Shown: positions 49,101 through 61,837 of the stretch, one piece after another | Layout: the number at the start of each line of letters is the position of its first letter | Numbering within the stretch: the stretch's first letter is position 1 | NCBI GenBank assembly: GCA_019095985.1 | Contig: CM032663.1 | Span: 42,886,008-42,950,007 of the forward strand | Source: Streblospio benedicti | Taxonomy: Eukaryota; Annelida; Polychaeta; Spionida; Spionidae | Direction of reading: 5' to 3' | Length of the DNA stretch: 64,000 bases | The notes under the pieces: generated by a model | The model's database searches: none | What the model was told of the DNA's origin: nothing | What the model saw: only the letters and a program-made list of their open reading frames with translations | Translations under genes and position numbers: made by a program

Positions 49101-51750
49101 AAAATTTTGCTTATAACATCATATTTGCGAAATTGCGATGTTTGAAGAAAGAGACCATTAAATCATCTTTGGCAGGCTGAATAGCCAAGAGGAGAAGTTA
49201 TTGGCAAATGAGAGATGAGTGTGAAAGGTAGACAGAAGATAAGTTTTATGATCCTCATGGGGAGCTACGTAATGAAATCCAGAAAGTATCACTTAGGATA
49301 AGGTATCTCCATCTTGTGTCATATGTACACAAAAACTAAACATTATGTTTTTGTGTTGTGGTGCATTTATGTGTACTATTGGAGACTTTTAACATGATTG
49401 GATTATTGAGAACTTTATGTGAATTGTACATTTATTTTACCTTGCTGACAATACATGGATATGCATTTGATAGGTGGACACCTGGGTATGATAACATGAC
49501 GTGTTACCTTGTCTACATGTAACAAGTGCAGGAGATATATATCTAGTTATTGTGATACACTACATGAGCAAGGTTTTAGTAAGGTTCATGATTTTTGACA
49601 TAAAATAAAATGGAATATATACAATAGTTTTGCGCTGTTTTAAGTAACCTGGATTGCAATTGATAAATACAAATACAGTAACTGATAGTGGCAAGGACAC
49701 TTACACATGTATGACATTTATTGTTTAAAAAAGAGAAAAAGAAAAAGAGGAAAAGTGTTAGCTGATTCCTATGGCTTGGAAGGTGCATATTTTAAATATA
49801 AGTTTGACTCACAGTATAAAGTTAAAAGTTATCACATCTATAATCAGCAATTTCATTGGATTTTTGGATTTTTAAGTATAACGTTTAAGGTAAGTTTTCA
49901 TTGAACATGGTAACCAGGATCAGGAATGTAAATGGGTTACTGATAAACTTTGTAAAGTTTTAACAACTAATTTTGATAAAGCATGTAGTCTCTAATTAAA
50001 CTGATAACCTTCACAAAATCCGTAATTGTATAATCATTTTGTTAAGACATTCATTATGTTCAGATGGATTTGATAGCGAAAAGGAATTCTTCATTTGCTT
50101 AGGAAATGTATCGAATATTCATGCAGGCAACACAAAGCTTGATTAGATATATTTTGACTATATGATAGTTATATTTGGTAAAGTGCTTGCATAAAATGAA
50201 TAATATTGGTACTCGTACGAAACAATATCAAAAAATGAACCAAGAAATTTATCTAAGTTAAATTCAAAGCTGTATTGAAGAAATTTATGATTTAGGAAAA
50301 TGCAGAAATGACATTCACTTTGCATTACAATCTCTACATGATTCCCATTTACTACGAAATAAATCTTTTCGATAGAATATGCTTGTAATGAAAAGGTTCA
50401 GCTCCATCTTTTCATATCACATAGCCCCAAGGAAGAATAAGAATTTGCACTTAGCAATGAGCCAAATCAGTAATGATATAAATTGATTTGCACCTTGAAT
50501 CAAAGTCAACATTATGTTTTTTGAAGATAGTAAATTTAGTTTTTCATTATCCTATGTTATTTTCACTATATATGTTTTGCATTTTATTTTCATATATGTT
50601 GAATAATAGACCATCTATTTTGTAAAATGATTTCATACAAATAATCATTTAAATTCTGTCTATTTCATAGGAAACAAAATGACTTCAGTTTGGATTTCTC
50701 AGTTTATTAGTTACACTTTAAAGTTATGTTTCTTAATATTTATTTCTTATTCTTCATTCACAAGACAAAAATCCCAATTTATTTGGGATTTCTCCAAAGT
50801 GCTAGTAAAACGGTATGAAGTTTTGTGGTGGTTGGAGCCTGGAACAAAATTGTGGTAGAAAATCATTTGTGTGGCATTCTATCTGAGTGCATTGTGACTA
50901 TCATCAGCATTAGGTGGATAGCGTTTGACTGTGTGGTGTTATTTTTCATTTACATGTACATGTATAATATAGTTTCAAATTAACACTCTCAAAGAAAAAT
51001 TCTGTGAAATAAAACATCCTGCAAAAATGATGTGTGAAAATAGAGTATTAAAAAGAAAAATCTAAATAGGTTATCTTTGAATTTTCTACCGAATTAAACT
51101 AGCTGTGAAAATGTATTGCACATGTGATTTTGTCATTATTCAAATTTTGTTCACAAAAGACTAAATAAGTCATTTTGTCTCATATCTCATTGATTATCTT
51201 GCAATAACGAATATGATTTTAATGTGCACAAATTGTTCAGGTATCAGTTGAATCTTTTACACCTTTCTATGTATTGGTAGTCCTTATCAAGTTGGGAATT
51301 CTATATGTAAGATAACCTATCCAATTATATGAAATTTTAATAAGCTGTATGTTAGTAGCCAGGAATTTGTAATGTTTATAATCAAAATGGTTTCGTCCAG
51401 ATAGTTTGCACTCTCGCTTGTAGCCCATTAATTGCATCGGTCTCGCCTTCAGTCAGTCAGCCTTGTTACCCCTCTACTTGTCACACTATTAGAGGTAGAG
51501 TGCTCAGATAAACTTTGTAAGTTTAAAGTATTAACATGGTTATCATTTATTATGGACGAGAATATTCCATATTTTGGTTCATTTTGGCTATTATCTGGTC
51601 TGTAGCTTGTTACTACAGATCATACAGTCATACTGATCGATCAACAATTCAACACCAGTATGTACGTAACAATGGTGACTAATTGTTGTTTATATTTTAC
51701 ATGTAGGTATATAGCGGTTAGTGAATGGTTTATTGACCATGTTGTTTCAT
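46200..51750. other. intron-like DNA, no gene recognised
   Basis: AT-rich sequence with short motif-free frames. A donor-like AAG|GTAAGT occurs at 49890 without a convincing upstream acceptor. A GC-richer patch at 47390-47490 has TGTGGTTTGTGGC (Runx-like) but nothing more specific. Confidence 0.5.
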
Positions 51751-52840
51751 AAGACTAAGACTAAGAAAGTGTTTATTTATATCTCACACCACTTTACATC
51801 TTAAAACATTAATAAGATTATTGCACATAATCCAGTGGAAGGTCATAAACTGACCCATTTAGAGACTATTACGTTTTTCATATTAAAACATATACATATA
51901 TACTCATTAGACATTTATACATGTACAAGTACATGTTCAAACATTTTAAACATATAAAAAGATTACTATTACAAACAAAAATATATTTACATTTAACATT
52001 AATAACAATATATTGACTAGCTAAAACATGGGTATCACTTATACAATGTATTAACTGTAAAGCATTTGTCACCGCCTTGATAGAATTTCATGGCAAGCTT
52101 TTGCACATTTTTTAACTAAAATCTCATTATTGCAACCTAAGATGCACTTTAACATCTCCCTCTTACTGTACACTAAAACATTTGGGTGGGCATTAACAAT
52201 ATCTTCATATGTAGGCTCATTATGGCTGTTATTGGGTTATACCATAAACTGTATTGGCACTTTTGGAAACACTTTTCATTATAAATGATGCATTGAATTG
52301 TAACAGATATATATTCCTCATTTGCTGTTTGAATTTTGCCAACTAAGTGATGTATAATAATACCATGTCATAGTTTACATTTTCATGTCATTGCAGTTCA
52401 TTTGAGAGTAATTGTAAAGCACTCAGTTATTGGCATCAGGTCCTTTGGCAAATGAATGTTTATGTGATATAGCAGAACAACATTATTTGTATAAACTTGT
52501 TCATATTTAGAACAATCTCTAACTGTATCCTACGCTTAGCTAGTAAGGTTACATCAGAAAAAGATACTATTTCAGGGGCATAAAATATCCTGAGGGTAAA
52601 ATTGCAGCATGCAACTGTTGACAAGTCATTGACATTTCCTCTGATATTGAGAGATTTTGGCACAAAGATGTAAACCTGTACAATAAGAGGTGCTCCTCAT
52701 CTGACATTTGTAAACACCCTACAAGCAGGTCCTTATTCTCAAGGTGCTTCCACTTGCAGCAATCACGTAAACATTTATTGCAGGCATCATTCTGGTGATG
52801 TTATGCTTCTCAATACAAAATGCAGCTGTATATTTTTGTG
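51751..52840 (-). mobile_element. decayed LINE 3' end on the minus strand
   Basis: The minus strand carries two coding-looking frame pieces, then an AT-rich UTR and a short-repeat tail ending TTTCTTAGTCTTAGTCTT at 51751-51768. The upstream piece (about 52799 to 52567) begins HHQNDACNKCLRDCCKWKHL and contains SDEEHLLLYRFTSL, reminiscent of the Cys-rich ..DE.H.LL..P region near the C-terminus of CR1-like proteins. The downstream piece (about 52236 to 52069) contains NAHPNVLVYSKREMLKCILG and ends KACHEILSRR before a stop. No catalytic RT motif is left. The family assignment is from pattern memory and could be wrong. Confidence 0.45.
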
Positions 52841-53848
52841 TTTATACCAGACATTTATGTTTGCATAGTTTACAGGTGGTCAGATGTATATATTATAAGA
52901 GGAGTATCGCTCAGTATGACTAATAAACCATTGCTCAACTAGACTGATCCACAGTGCATTCCCCTTGACAGATTGATTAATTATACGAGTTCTCAATTAT
53001 GCTAGGTTCTTCATTCATTCTTTGATATTACTTTTGTATTGTGTATGTAAGAAATGCAGCCACAATAATATAAATTACAAGCATCTATGAGTACTCAACA
53101 TTTGGAGCTAATTACAATTGTACTGGTTTAATTGTTTCTCTAGGTTTGGGAGTACGTGGCAGGGAGCAATCAATTTATATATTTAAATTTGTTAAAAGAA
53201 AAATGATTTCTTATTATTGCGAAGGATATCAAATAATAATACATGTATATAAGAAAAAAATGAATGTAGGGTTTTCTTTATAAAACATGAATTTTCGCAT
53301 GAAGAATCTCGTATCAAACCAGAGAAAATTTTGCTGCCAGCCAATGTCAGCTGTGCAATAGACCTATATTGTAACACAGCAGCACTCATGTACAAACATT
53401 TAGATTGCTCTTTTGATCCCAGACTCCCTATTGTACAAACACACCCATGGGCCGATTGTCAGTTAATTTACTATACACAGCTCTTTTTCTGGGATTTTTT
53501 TTTTTCATAATAAATCTAAAGACCATTATTTATTTTATCTGAATACGAAAAGGAAATTTATTTTCTGTTGATTACGGAATAATTTGGCTATCAATCAAAG
53601 AAATTAACTAATTATGAAGTAATCAGTTATTTAACATATATGTAAGTAATGTGCTTTTATTGGTCTCCATTTTGCTTTCATTGAAGCATGGAGGTGGTTG
53701 TTGTTCTGCCTGTTGATTCACAACTGGAGGCTACTGAAGTGTGTGCACATGTAATGGAGTGCACAACCTTTAATGTATTATGTGGTTTACACATTGATAT
53801 GGATGTGCACAGGTATATTTGTATTCGGTTTAATGTCTGAAAATTTTT

Positions 53849-53945
53849 AATACTGATTATGCACACACAAATATTATTGTTATTTATCAACCAATGTTTA
53901 AATATTACTTGTACACACACACAAATAGTATTATTATTTATCAAG
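53849..53945. repeat. imperfect tandem duplication, unit about 50 bp
   Basis: TAATACTGATTAT..CACACACAAATATTATTGTTATTTATCAACC is followed by TAAATATTACTTGT..CACACACACAAATAGTATTATTATTTATCAAGC. A CA-rich core with ATT repeats occurs in both units. The minus-strand peptide repeat seen here (INNN..ICVC) merely reflects this. Confidence 0.75.
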
Positions 53946-54189
53946 CATTACAAGTTGCTATATAAAATCCAATATAGCTATCATGTCAAATAACGTTCTA
54001 TCTGCCATCCTGCGCACATTACGGTAAAATGCAAGCTCTGCTGGTAATGATTATGCCACAATCTGGTGTTTGGAGCTGAAACATGGTATCCATTAACCCT
54101 GCATTAGACATGCATTAGTGATCATCATTGTGGTAATATGTTCAGGATCTGGTCAGTTGTAGATGTAATAAAAGCATTAATATTGCATG

Positions 54190-54300
54190 GCTCTTCTTTT
54201 ACAGCAGCTACCAGGGTGTTGGGGGTCATTACAATGGCTTGTGTAAACAATGCATATTTGCATTTGTTGAACTCTTCACAATTGTTCACACATGCAGAAC
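54190..54300. promoter_or_regulatory. candidate enhancer: FOX, POU and SOX motif cluster
   Basis: TGTAAACA (forkhead consensus, 54242-54249) runs into ACAATG (SOX) and ATGCATATTTGCAT, which contains a perfect POU octamer ATTTGCAT (54256-54263). A palindromic SOX-type ACAATTGT follows at 54278-54285. Both strands are free of stops in one frame here, which may simply reflect higher GC. An acceptor-like TCTTCTTTTACAG precedes it at about 54203, so a short exon is an alternative. Confidence 0.3.
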
Positions 54301-54469
54301 CTCCGCAGGCTAAATTGTACCTGACTGTCATGTACAATCATGTCATTACGACACTGTTTCTATGTGCATGTTAACGTTGTAGCTGATTGTAATCAGATTT
54401 CTTATGCTTTTGTCACAACAGACATTTTACCTGGGAAAGCAAGAAAAAAAACTTTCCAGATGTTGTAAT

Positions 54470-54660
54470 TGGCGGTCATCTGCTAATTGATTATTTATTA
54501 TGAAGGGTGATCATTACTACTTACTGTTTCACAGTAGGATGTTAGAAACTCCCAGAGTTCCATATGGTAAAGCTCAGAGGATCAAAAAGAGCAGTAATTA
54601 TTTTAATTATTCAACAACTTTATTATGATGATTGATGCTTATAATAATGTGAAGCATCAA
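54470..54660. promoter_or_regulatory. candidate enhancer: homeodomain and PBX-HOX motifs
   Basis: TAATTGATTA (54484-54493) is the palindromic TAAT-N2-ATTA dimer site of paired-class homeodomains. TGATTGAT (54629-54636) is the classic PBX-HOX composite site. More TAATTATT words lie between them. The AT-rich background makes single matches weak; the two long composite words are less likely by chance. Confidence 0.25.
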
Positions 54661-55200
54661 ATAGATAATGTGGAAAATATTTACACATCAACATTCTGGT
54701 CCAGTGTTAAATTTTCAATTTACAAATTATCATTTGTATGAATACTTGAAAAGGGAGAATTCAATAAGATGGTTTCGACTAATTGGTCCCAAATGACCAT
54801 GAAGGTCATTGAAAGGAGCAATTTTACTAATTATTCACAAATTATAGATGCTTTATGGAAGCCCAGTTCATCTGGTGATGCTGGAAACTGATTATCTTTT
54901 GCATTTGTCTTCTGCAATGTCTATTAATGCTAATAATTATGAAATGTTAGCTTCGTGTCTTTTTTTCTGCATGCAATCAGGTTAGAATTAAATCTTGAAA
55001 ATTTTAGGCTTTTTGTTTGCAATTTTGCTGTTAGAATGTACTTACGAAAGTGTCGTCATAATTATTTATCAGTAAATTGAATGACTACAAGCATTCATTA
55101 CATGCTTTTTTGGTTTACAGATATTGATATTGTACTGCCGTATCAATACAAACGATTTGCCTTCTCTTTGTTTCTTAAAAAATAGCACGAGTGTTACAAC

Positions 55201-55262
55201 AAGGTCATTGATCCAAGGTCACAATGAGTCACATGCATGTTCACAATGAACATCATGAGTCA
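55201..55262. promoter_or_regulatory. candidate regulatory element: paired half-sites around a perfect IR3
   Basis: Two AAGGTCA half-sites (55201-55207, 55215-55221) are followed by TGAGTCA (AP-1 type, 55225-55231), a perfect inverted repeat ATGTTCA-CAA-TGAACAT (55237-55253) and a second TGAGTCA (55256-55262). The TGAGTCA words flank the inverted repeat. An IR3 is a layout used by some steroid-type receptors. No binding data; inferred from the sequence alone. Confidence 0.35.
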
Positions 55263-56228
55263 CATTCTTTAAGATACATGAATTAACGTACTTAGTATGT
55301 GATAGCGTGGGTTTATGGCTTTTAAAGTTATTTTCACATACATGTATCAACTCTATGTTTTGTAAGCGAAAACTAATATGTTTGCTTACTTCTAACTAAT
55401 TCTATGTCGGCCAAAGTTATACTTATTTTAAATTATTTTTTCGTCATTTGTATGTGCTACAGAAAGCATCTGTCATTGCTTCATCTGCGATCACAAGATG
55501 CTAATGTCTATCATCACTTAAAGTATACACCAGGTCACTGCAGCTATATAATAACATCATCAGCCAAGTCTGCATAGCTGCAGGGAAAAGGTTACTGAGC
55601 CAAACGAAGCTGTTTTATTGTAATTATAGTTCACGTTGTTTCAGTTTGTTTAACTTACAACAAGCTCAGAAAGAGGCATATGTACAGACTACAGAGATGA
55701 TTAATTCACTTGGACATGCCTTTCTTGTCTGCGTACACATTTATATGTTTTGCCTAAAGCCGCATCCAACAGTACAACTATATGTGACTGTTTACGATGT
55801 GATGGTCATAGAGCGTTGTTTAGAAAAATTGAAATAGCATCTGCTTGCGACAGTGCCTGTCCACACCACTACAACGTTTTGTCTTAACCCGGCCATGATC
55901 CTGGTGAGTGTAAAACCAAATTAAAATAATTTACATGAATGACGTGACATACAATATTTTGATGACTTTTTGAATAAAAAGAAACAATCTGTCTTGTCGT
56001 AGGGGTGTCCACACCAGCACAGCTAGTACCAACTACACACAACAACACCCAACTATGTCCGACACAATGAATATAATATTGATAAAATTGTAGTCGTAGT
56101 AGGTTCCTCGCAGCTGCGATTTTGCCCGACACGATGTCGCGTCATATACAGCCCCATGTACCCTTACTAATTTAAATAATATGATTAGGTCATACATATT
56201 ATTTTAAACGCATAGAGGTAGTGTAATT

Positions 56229-56276
56229 TATTGCATTGTATTGTAATGTATTGTATTGTGTTGTATTGTATTTGTA
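56229..56276. repeat. (ATTGT)n pentanucleotide microsatellite, imperfect
   Basis: About nine units of ATTGT/ATTGC variants in a row, with interruptions. No other feature. Confidence 0.9.
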
Positions 56277-59200
56277 TTATTGTGTGTCAGTTGAACTGCC
56301 TTACCCTATTCATGCAGACACTGACTCAGTGTGCATATGAAGTTTAGTTTATTTCGGAAGAAATAATGCTATTACTTTAAAATTAGGTCCACCATGAATT
56401 GTTTTGAGTGACAGGCATTTATCCTTACTGGTTGATCCCAAGTATTATTTGGGAAATGAGATAGAAAATTGTCTTCTGCTTTCCAGCAACAAATTGCAGC
56501 TATTCCCATCAATTTTGAGAGATTCTTCCATGCATGAAATAACATTTAGCTATTTTGTATTGTTGCAAGTGCAATTGCCAAATTATATATCATTGTTTTT
56601 GTTGTTATTATAGATAGAAATGATATTCATTTATGAATAAAAAACACAATATTATCCACGTAATATATTCTTGTGTGCAGAAAAAAGAGGTATTATCAAA
56701 TCATTACAGAATGTTAAGAAAATATCTATCGTTTCTAATTTGCAACAATTTCCTACTATAAATGAGCACATCCTAATTATGATACAATTCTATGATATAA
56801 TGTAATAGCCTCCACTGTAATAAGTTACTAAAATACATTTGATTTCTGTAACAAATTTGAGACTTCTTTTGATATTTTTATTATATTGTAACTGTCTATG
56901 TAAATTGTCTACATATTCAGCCATTTTGATAGATGATGGTTTATGTTCTTACATATTGTATGAAATGTGTCAATGAAACCTATTGCAGCTGGCAACTTAC
57001 AAAGCATTTGAATGCAATATGCCGGGCACATTACAATCTGTGTGAAATCAGTGATTTTGTCCCTAAAGGCAAAAAGTTAATAAAATATTATCTTAAATGA
57101 AAATGTTTAGTACTGTTCATTCTAACACAGATATATAATTTCCAGTACAACTGTTTCATTTGAATGATTAGAGCAATCAAGTTAGTTGTACTGTCAATAT
57201 TTGAAAGGCATTGAAATGTAATAACAAAAATATACAGTTTTCCATTGTAATGTGTACGAACATACTGGATGCTATTGGGAGATGTAAATTTATATGAATT
57301 ATAAAATTCAACTGTTGAATTGACGTTTACTGCTATTGGCTATATTGTAGTGAGTAGTATTTATACACTACGGTTTTCCTCTGCCAATATGGATGGCATC
57401 AACCACGAAGACCAAGTTGTTTTTAACTTTAATGCACATTTGATTATTTGAATATCATTTGTATGATTGAAGAAGCAACTAGATAGAAAATTTGGATTAA
57501 TTGAATGCGTAGTATCATTGATGACATGACGTAAAACTCATTTATTGCATTATGAGAATTATTACGTAGGAGTCTGTATACTGACACATATTATGACTCA
57601 TTTACGTCACAAAAAATTGATTCTGATCAATAATATACAGCATGCAAATTTATATCGATACATGACCACGAGATAGATTCTGTTATGTTGGATAGATTAG
57701 TGTTGCACAGTATTGTATTACATCTATTTATGATGTGGAAAATTATAACATTTTTAGATTTACCATTTTTGGATATGATTGAGTAACATGCAGTCATATT
57801 GGCTGGAAAGGTGAGCTGCGATAAATTCATAAAATGAAGTACACAATCTGTCAATGTCTTGTCATTGATTGCACATACACTGTTTTGTGAAGTTAAAATA
57901 ATGAGAAGTGTCAACAGTTGAAGTAGGATTTCTTTTCTTTTACACACACAAAAATAATCCTAACTGGAAATATAATTAGCAATGTAGACTGTAAATAATA
58001 TACGGTTTAGCAATAACGAGTATTTTGAAAACATATTTCATCTTTCGTCTACAAGTATTGCAAATGAGTTGTAAATTAAATAATTTTTATTATAGATAGA
58101 TGAAATAAAACATTTTTCCATTGCACTTATAAAATCTAATTTCATTGTATCAATAGATGTGACTACTATAGATATGATTCCAAATTCTGAACACATATAA
58201 ACACATTTATCATATTTATCATGGTTCTCTATAGAATGCTCAATCACCATAAGCAAACATCTTATTTTTGTGAACTCCTATATGTGCAGATTGCCATGAA
58301 AAGGTCCCTTCACTGTCATTCAGCAACTGTATCAAATCAGACTTGCAATTTCTCAAGAAAATTGGTGTGTTTGTTGTCAACTGAGGGTGGCAATAGAAAC
58401 GTGTTTAATTTCCTCTCCTGGAGGTTCATTATATTGTATTATTCTGACGTTCACATCCATTTTGTAGGAGACTGAAAAGGTAATATTCTAAAGGGATTCA
58501 GTGATTGCAAGGCTTTAAAAAAAACTAATCTCACTGGCCTGGCAATAAGGGTTATGAATACAAAAGTGTGCTCATTCGGGACGGGATAGTAATAATTTTA
58601 ACCAATGGTTTTAACTTTAAGTTTGCATTAGATTTCTTTTTGGATTGTAACCCTTAATCTTGTATGAAAATACTTTATTATAAGTCATTGAAAATAAAAA
58701 GTTCTGTTGGGTTGCATTCGTTGAAAGTATGTGTTTGCACAATGAATCGAACCATTGAATAACAATGACCAATAACTGAGGAGGACATGAATCACATGAA
58801 GCACTGAATTATAGATATCTATCAAGGACATTCCAAGGAACAAGGGTACAAATAATTGCATCTGGTAGCCAGAGGTCATCTGTAAAAATCTTTGCTCATT
58901 ATTTATGCTTTATTTGAAGGCAGTTGGGTAGTTTTGATCTAATTTAGCTGTATAGTATTTCCCGCAATAACCATATTTTCATAGCTTGTTTGCATCAAGA
59001 ATTTGCCGTCAAAACTAAAGTTTGAAAACTGGTATTTTGCTTATAATGTAACATTGTGTGATAAAAGTTTAACTATACATGGTGCCAACGCAACTGAACT
59101 AGCCTTTTGTACGATAACTTCAATCAAAAAAGATTTCTCTAAAAGTGGCAATGTTTGGTGCAGAATTGGCAAGGATAGTTGGAAATCATGGCATATTAAA

Positions 59201-59360
59201 ATATCTCAGCTTATTGAATAATAAAATAAAATAATAAAATGTTTGCATGTTATTTGGTACTGTATAGGGACTGCAGTATTTTATGTGACACACTCATGTC
59301 ATATGCATGGTATTGACGTATATCTCTTGGGTAATATTTTCTAAAGGGTTCTGTTTATAG
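56277..59360. other. intron-like DNA, no gene recognised
   Basis: AT-rich sequence with no nameable repeat. One minus frame at 57627-57947 starts with a signal-peptide-like stretch but has no supporting context; see findings. Confidence 0.5.
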
Positions 59361-59363
59361 ATG

Positions 59364-59929
59364 GTAAAATATGATCAACATAAATTGTGACCAGTTTACG
59401 CTAATGTAAATTGTCACCACGTGACCAAAAATGGTTGACCTGCCATAAAATTTAGTGACCATAAATTGTAATCATGTCAGGAATATCATAGGTCTCATTC
59501 TGGCATAGGGCAATACATGTATTGTAGGATGAAGGGACAGACACTTATAAAACAAGCTTGAAGAGTAGATACTGTTGTATCATGCATCCAGATACGTAGG
59601 CAGTGTGCATAGAAAGAAGTGGTTCAAATTCGCATCTGTATTAGCCGACTCGGCACATGATCCCACACAACGTCCAACATGGATGAGGTTTAGATGCTGT
59701 AAGGATGGTAGCAGAGAGGGCGTTTTGGTAGCACACAATATCGCCACAATAGGCCTGTGATGACGATAATCTGCTGGGTGGGCTAACAACAACTGTCAGC
59801 AGTCATGTAATCAGTTACAATATATCATGTTTACATTTTACGGCAGCTAGACCATTTTAGGGGGCCTGGTCACAATTCACATTAGCGTAAATTATGACCA
59901 GTCGCAATTTGCGGTTCGTTATATTTTAC
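59364..59929. mobile_element. MITE, 566 bp, with 55-60 bp terminal inverted repeats
   Basis: The left end GTAAAATAT ... AAATTGTGACCAGTTTACGC, then TAATGTAAATTGTCACCA (59364-59419), is mirrored at the right (59867-59929), ending ATATTTTAC. The TTTACGCTAATGT part is identical in both arms. The interior has no transposase. It contains further ATAAATTGT and GTGACC words, so subterminal repeats are likely. Target-site duplications were not recognised. Superfamily unknown. Confidence 0.75.
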
Positions 59930-61690
59930 GGTTTAATTGGTTCAAGGTTTATATTGTCACACAATATCTTTGCCTACCGAGTGTTTCACAGTCATGATCA
60001 TGAACACTTCTATTTTTATGGTGTAAATAATAATGTATTTTTTTATTTTGTTTTCTCTTAACATGTTTAACTGTTATCAATGAATTCAAACTTCAGTTCA
60101 TTTGTGTATATGTATGTTATTGAATAAGCAATAGGACATGGTATAATGAATATTAACTGTCAACCAACTGATTACATCATGTATTTAACAAATGAAAACT
60201 GGTTTGATCGTTACCTAAACAAATATTCAACATTTGTACAAAACCAAGATTTATATAGAAATTCTATCATGTTATATTTTTGCATTTGGCCCAGCATCAG
60301 CACAGTAAATGATAATGGATCTGTCCATTTGGTGCCTGGTAGCCAGTGTCTCCAACATGAGTAAAATTGTTCTCTGTGATGACCTCTTCTGTGACTTGGT
60401 TGCTGCTGGTGTGCTCACATTATGGGTGGGTTATGGAATATAAAGTACTTTGAAGCCATAAAACATGTTGTTCAGAGTTACATGGACTTTATAGAATACA
60501 ATTTATATGCATTTCTGACTCAATGTAAACTCATATTTATGTATCTGTAATCATCATTTGTGTCTTAAACTTCCGTATGATAATATTTCTTGTCATGTAC
60601 CCGATACAAAATTGAATTCAGAGACACACCAACTTTCACGTGTTTGACAGTATGTATGATGAGCAAGTTTGCAGGGTTTTCTAACCCCTGGATGATAATG
60701 ATTGTATGTGGACTCGTTCCGTTACACACTTGAATATCCCACCTAAACAATGTTGGAGACAATACAATAGGAAAATCTTTAGGTAAACTGTGCGTTGGAG
60801 AGTTGTACGGTTGAATTACGTCTAAATCGTTATACACGTATGAATTTCAGGTGGTAATACCTTCTTTGCAGAAGGGTAAACAGTGCAGTGCACTGCACTT
60901 TTGACAGCTGTATCATAACAGTTATTTTCTGTAAACATTACCACTTACATTTATGGCGAAAATGATGAAATTATTGCATAGCCTTTCTTATTTCTTACAT
61001 CAAAATCTTTGCAATTTTTTAAGAATTATTTTTTTACTTTTGATTGTTATGTCAATCCTCTTACACTAGAAAGCCAAGTGATATGGGAATAAATCATTCA
61101 ATCAGGTCAGTTTTCCATTTCACAATAGCTTCGTGACTGTTGAAATCAGTTCTTTGTAACTTGTTTGATGTTCTCTCCACCAATATTTTAAATAGAATTT
61201 TTTCCATATTGTTTATGATATGCGATATTGTCTACACAACAATGGAAAGTGTCAAAAGTGTGATTAATTCGCTCAATTGACTTTATTCTGAATAGAGCAG
61301 TAAGTTACTAGAAACACTAAAAAATATTCTAAGTTTATATTTTTAGTAGTAGAAGCTTTAAAAATGTATTTTATATGAAAATATTTTCGTTTAATTTGAT
61401 TTACTGATACTAAATCAATCATAGATTTCAAAATGACTTATGGGTAGATAAAACTATAGTTAGGGTTCGCTTTATTTCTTTCTTTATTTCTTGTTATAAA
61501 TCTGAAGACTATTTGGTTGTTCTTACCAATTTGTATGTAATAATTTACATTAGAAAACATCAGAAAAGTGCTAACATGACAATTGTAATTTTTTTAGGTG
61601 ACAAGAACAAAGGGTTTATAAGATTGTTTTTCAAATTAGGTAAAGAAAATGATTGAATTTTTCAATACAAACATTTATTATTATTCATAT
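59930..61690. other. intron-like DNA, no gene recognised
   Basis: AT-rich sequence with short motif-free frames on both strands and no repeat I can name. Confidence 0.5.
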
Positions 61691-61694
61691 AAAA

Positions 61695-61765
61695 TATTTT
61701 CTATTTTTGCAGGTGAGTGTCTCTTTGTCTCTATGCGTAGTAGGGTGAGTAAAAAGGATGAGCAG
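61695..61765 (+). promoter_or_regulatory. candidate recursive splice site with 32- or 53-nt RS-exon
   Basis: ATATTTTCTATTTTTGCAG abuts GTGAGTGT at 61713. Downstream donors are AGG|GTGAGT at 61745 (32 nt) and GCAG|GTGAGA at 61766 (53 nt). The CAG|GTGAGT junction fits the recursive-site consensus best of the four candidates in the window. An ordinary short exon is the alternative. Confidence 0.45.
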
Positions 61766-61837
61766 GTGAGATTCTTGTACACATTGATACTTCTATATCA
61801 ATTTAAAGTTAAATACAATAATTAGAAAGTGCGTTTT

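Noticed and set aside
49707-49889. Exon ending AAG|GTAAGT at 49890
   Set aside because: The donor is good but there is no pyrimidine-rich acceptor upstream, and the encoded Lys/Arg-rich peptide has no recognisable homology.
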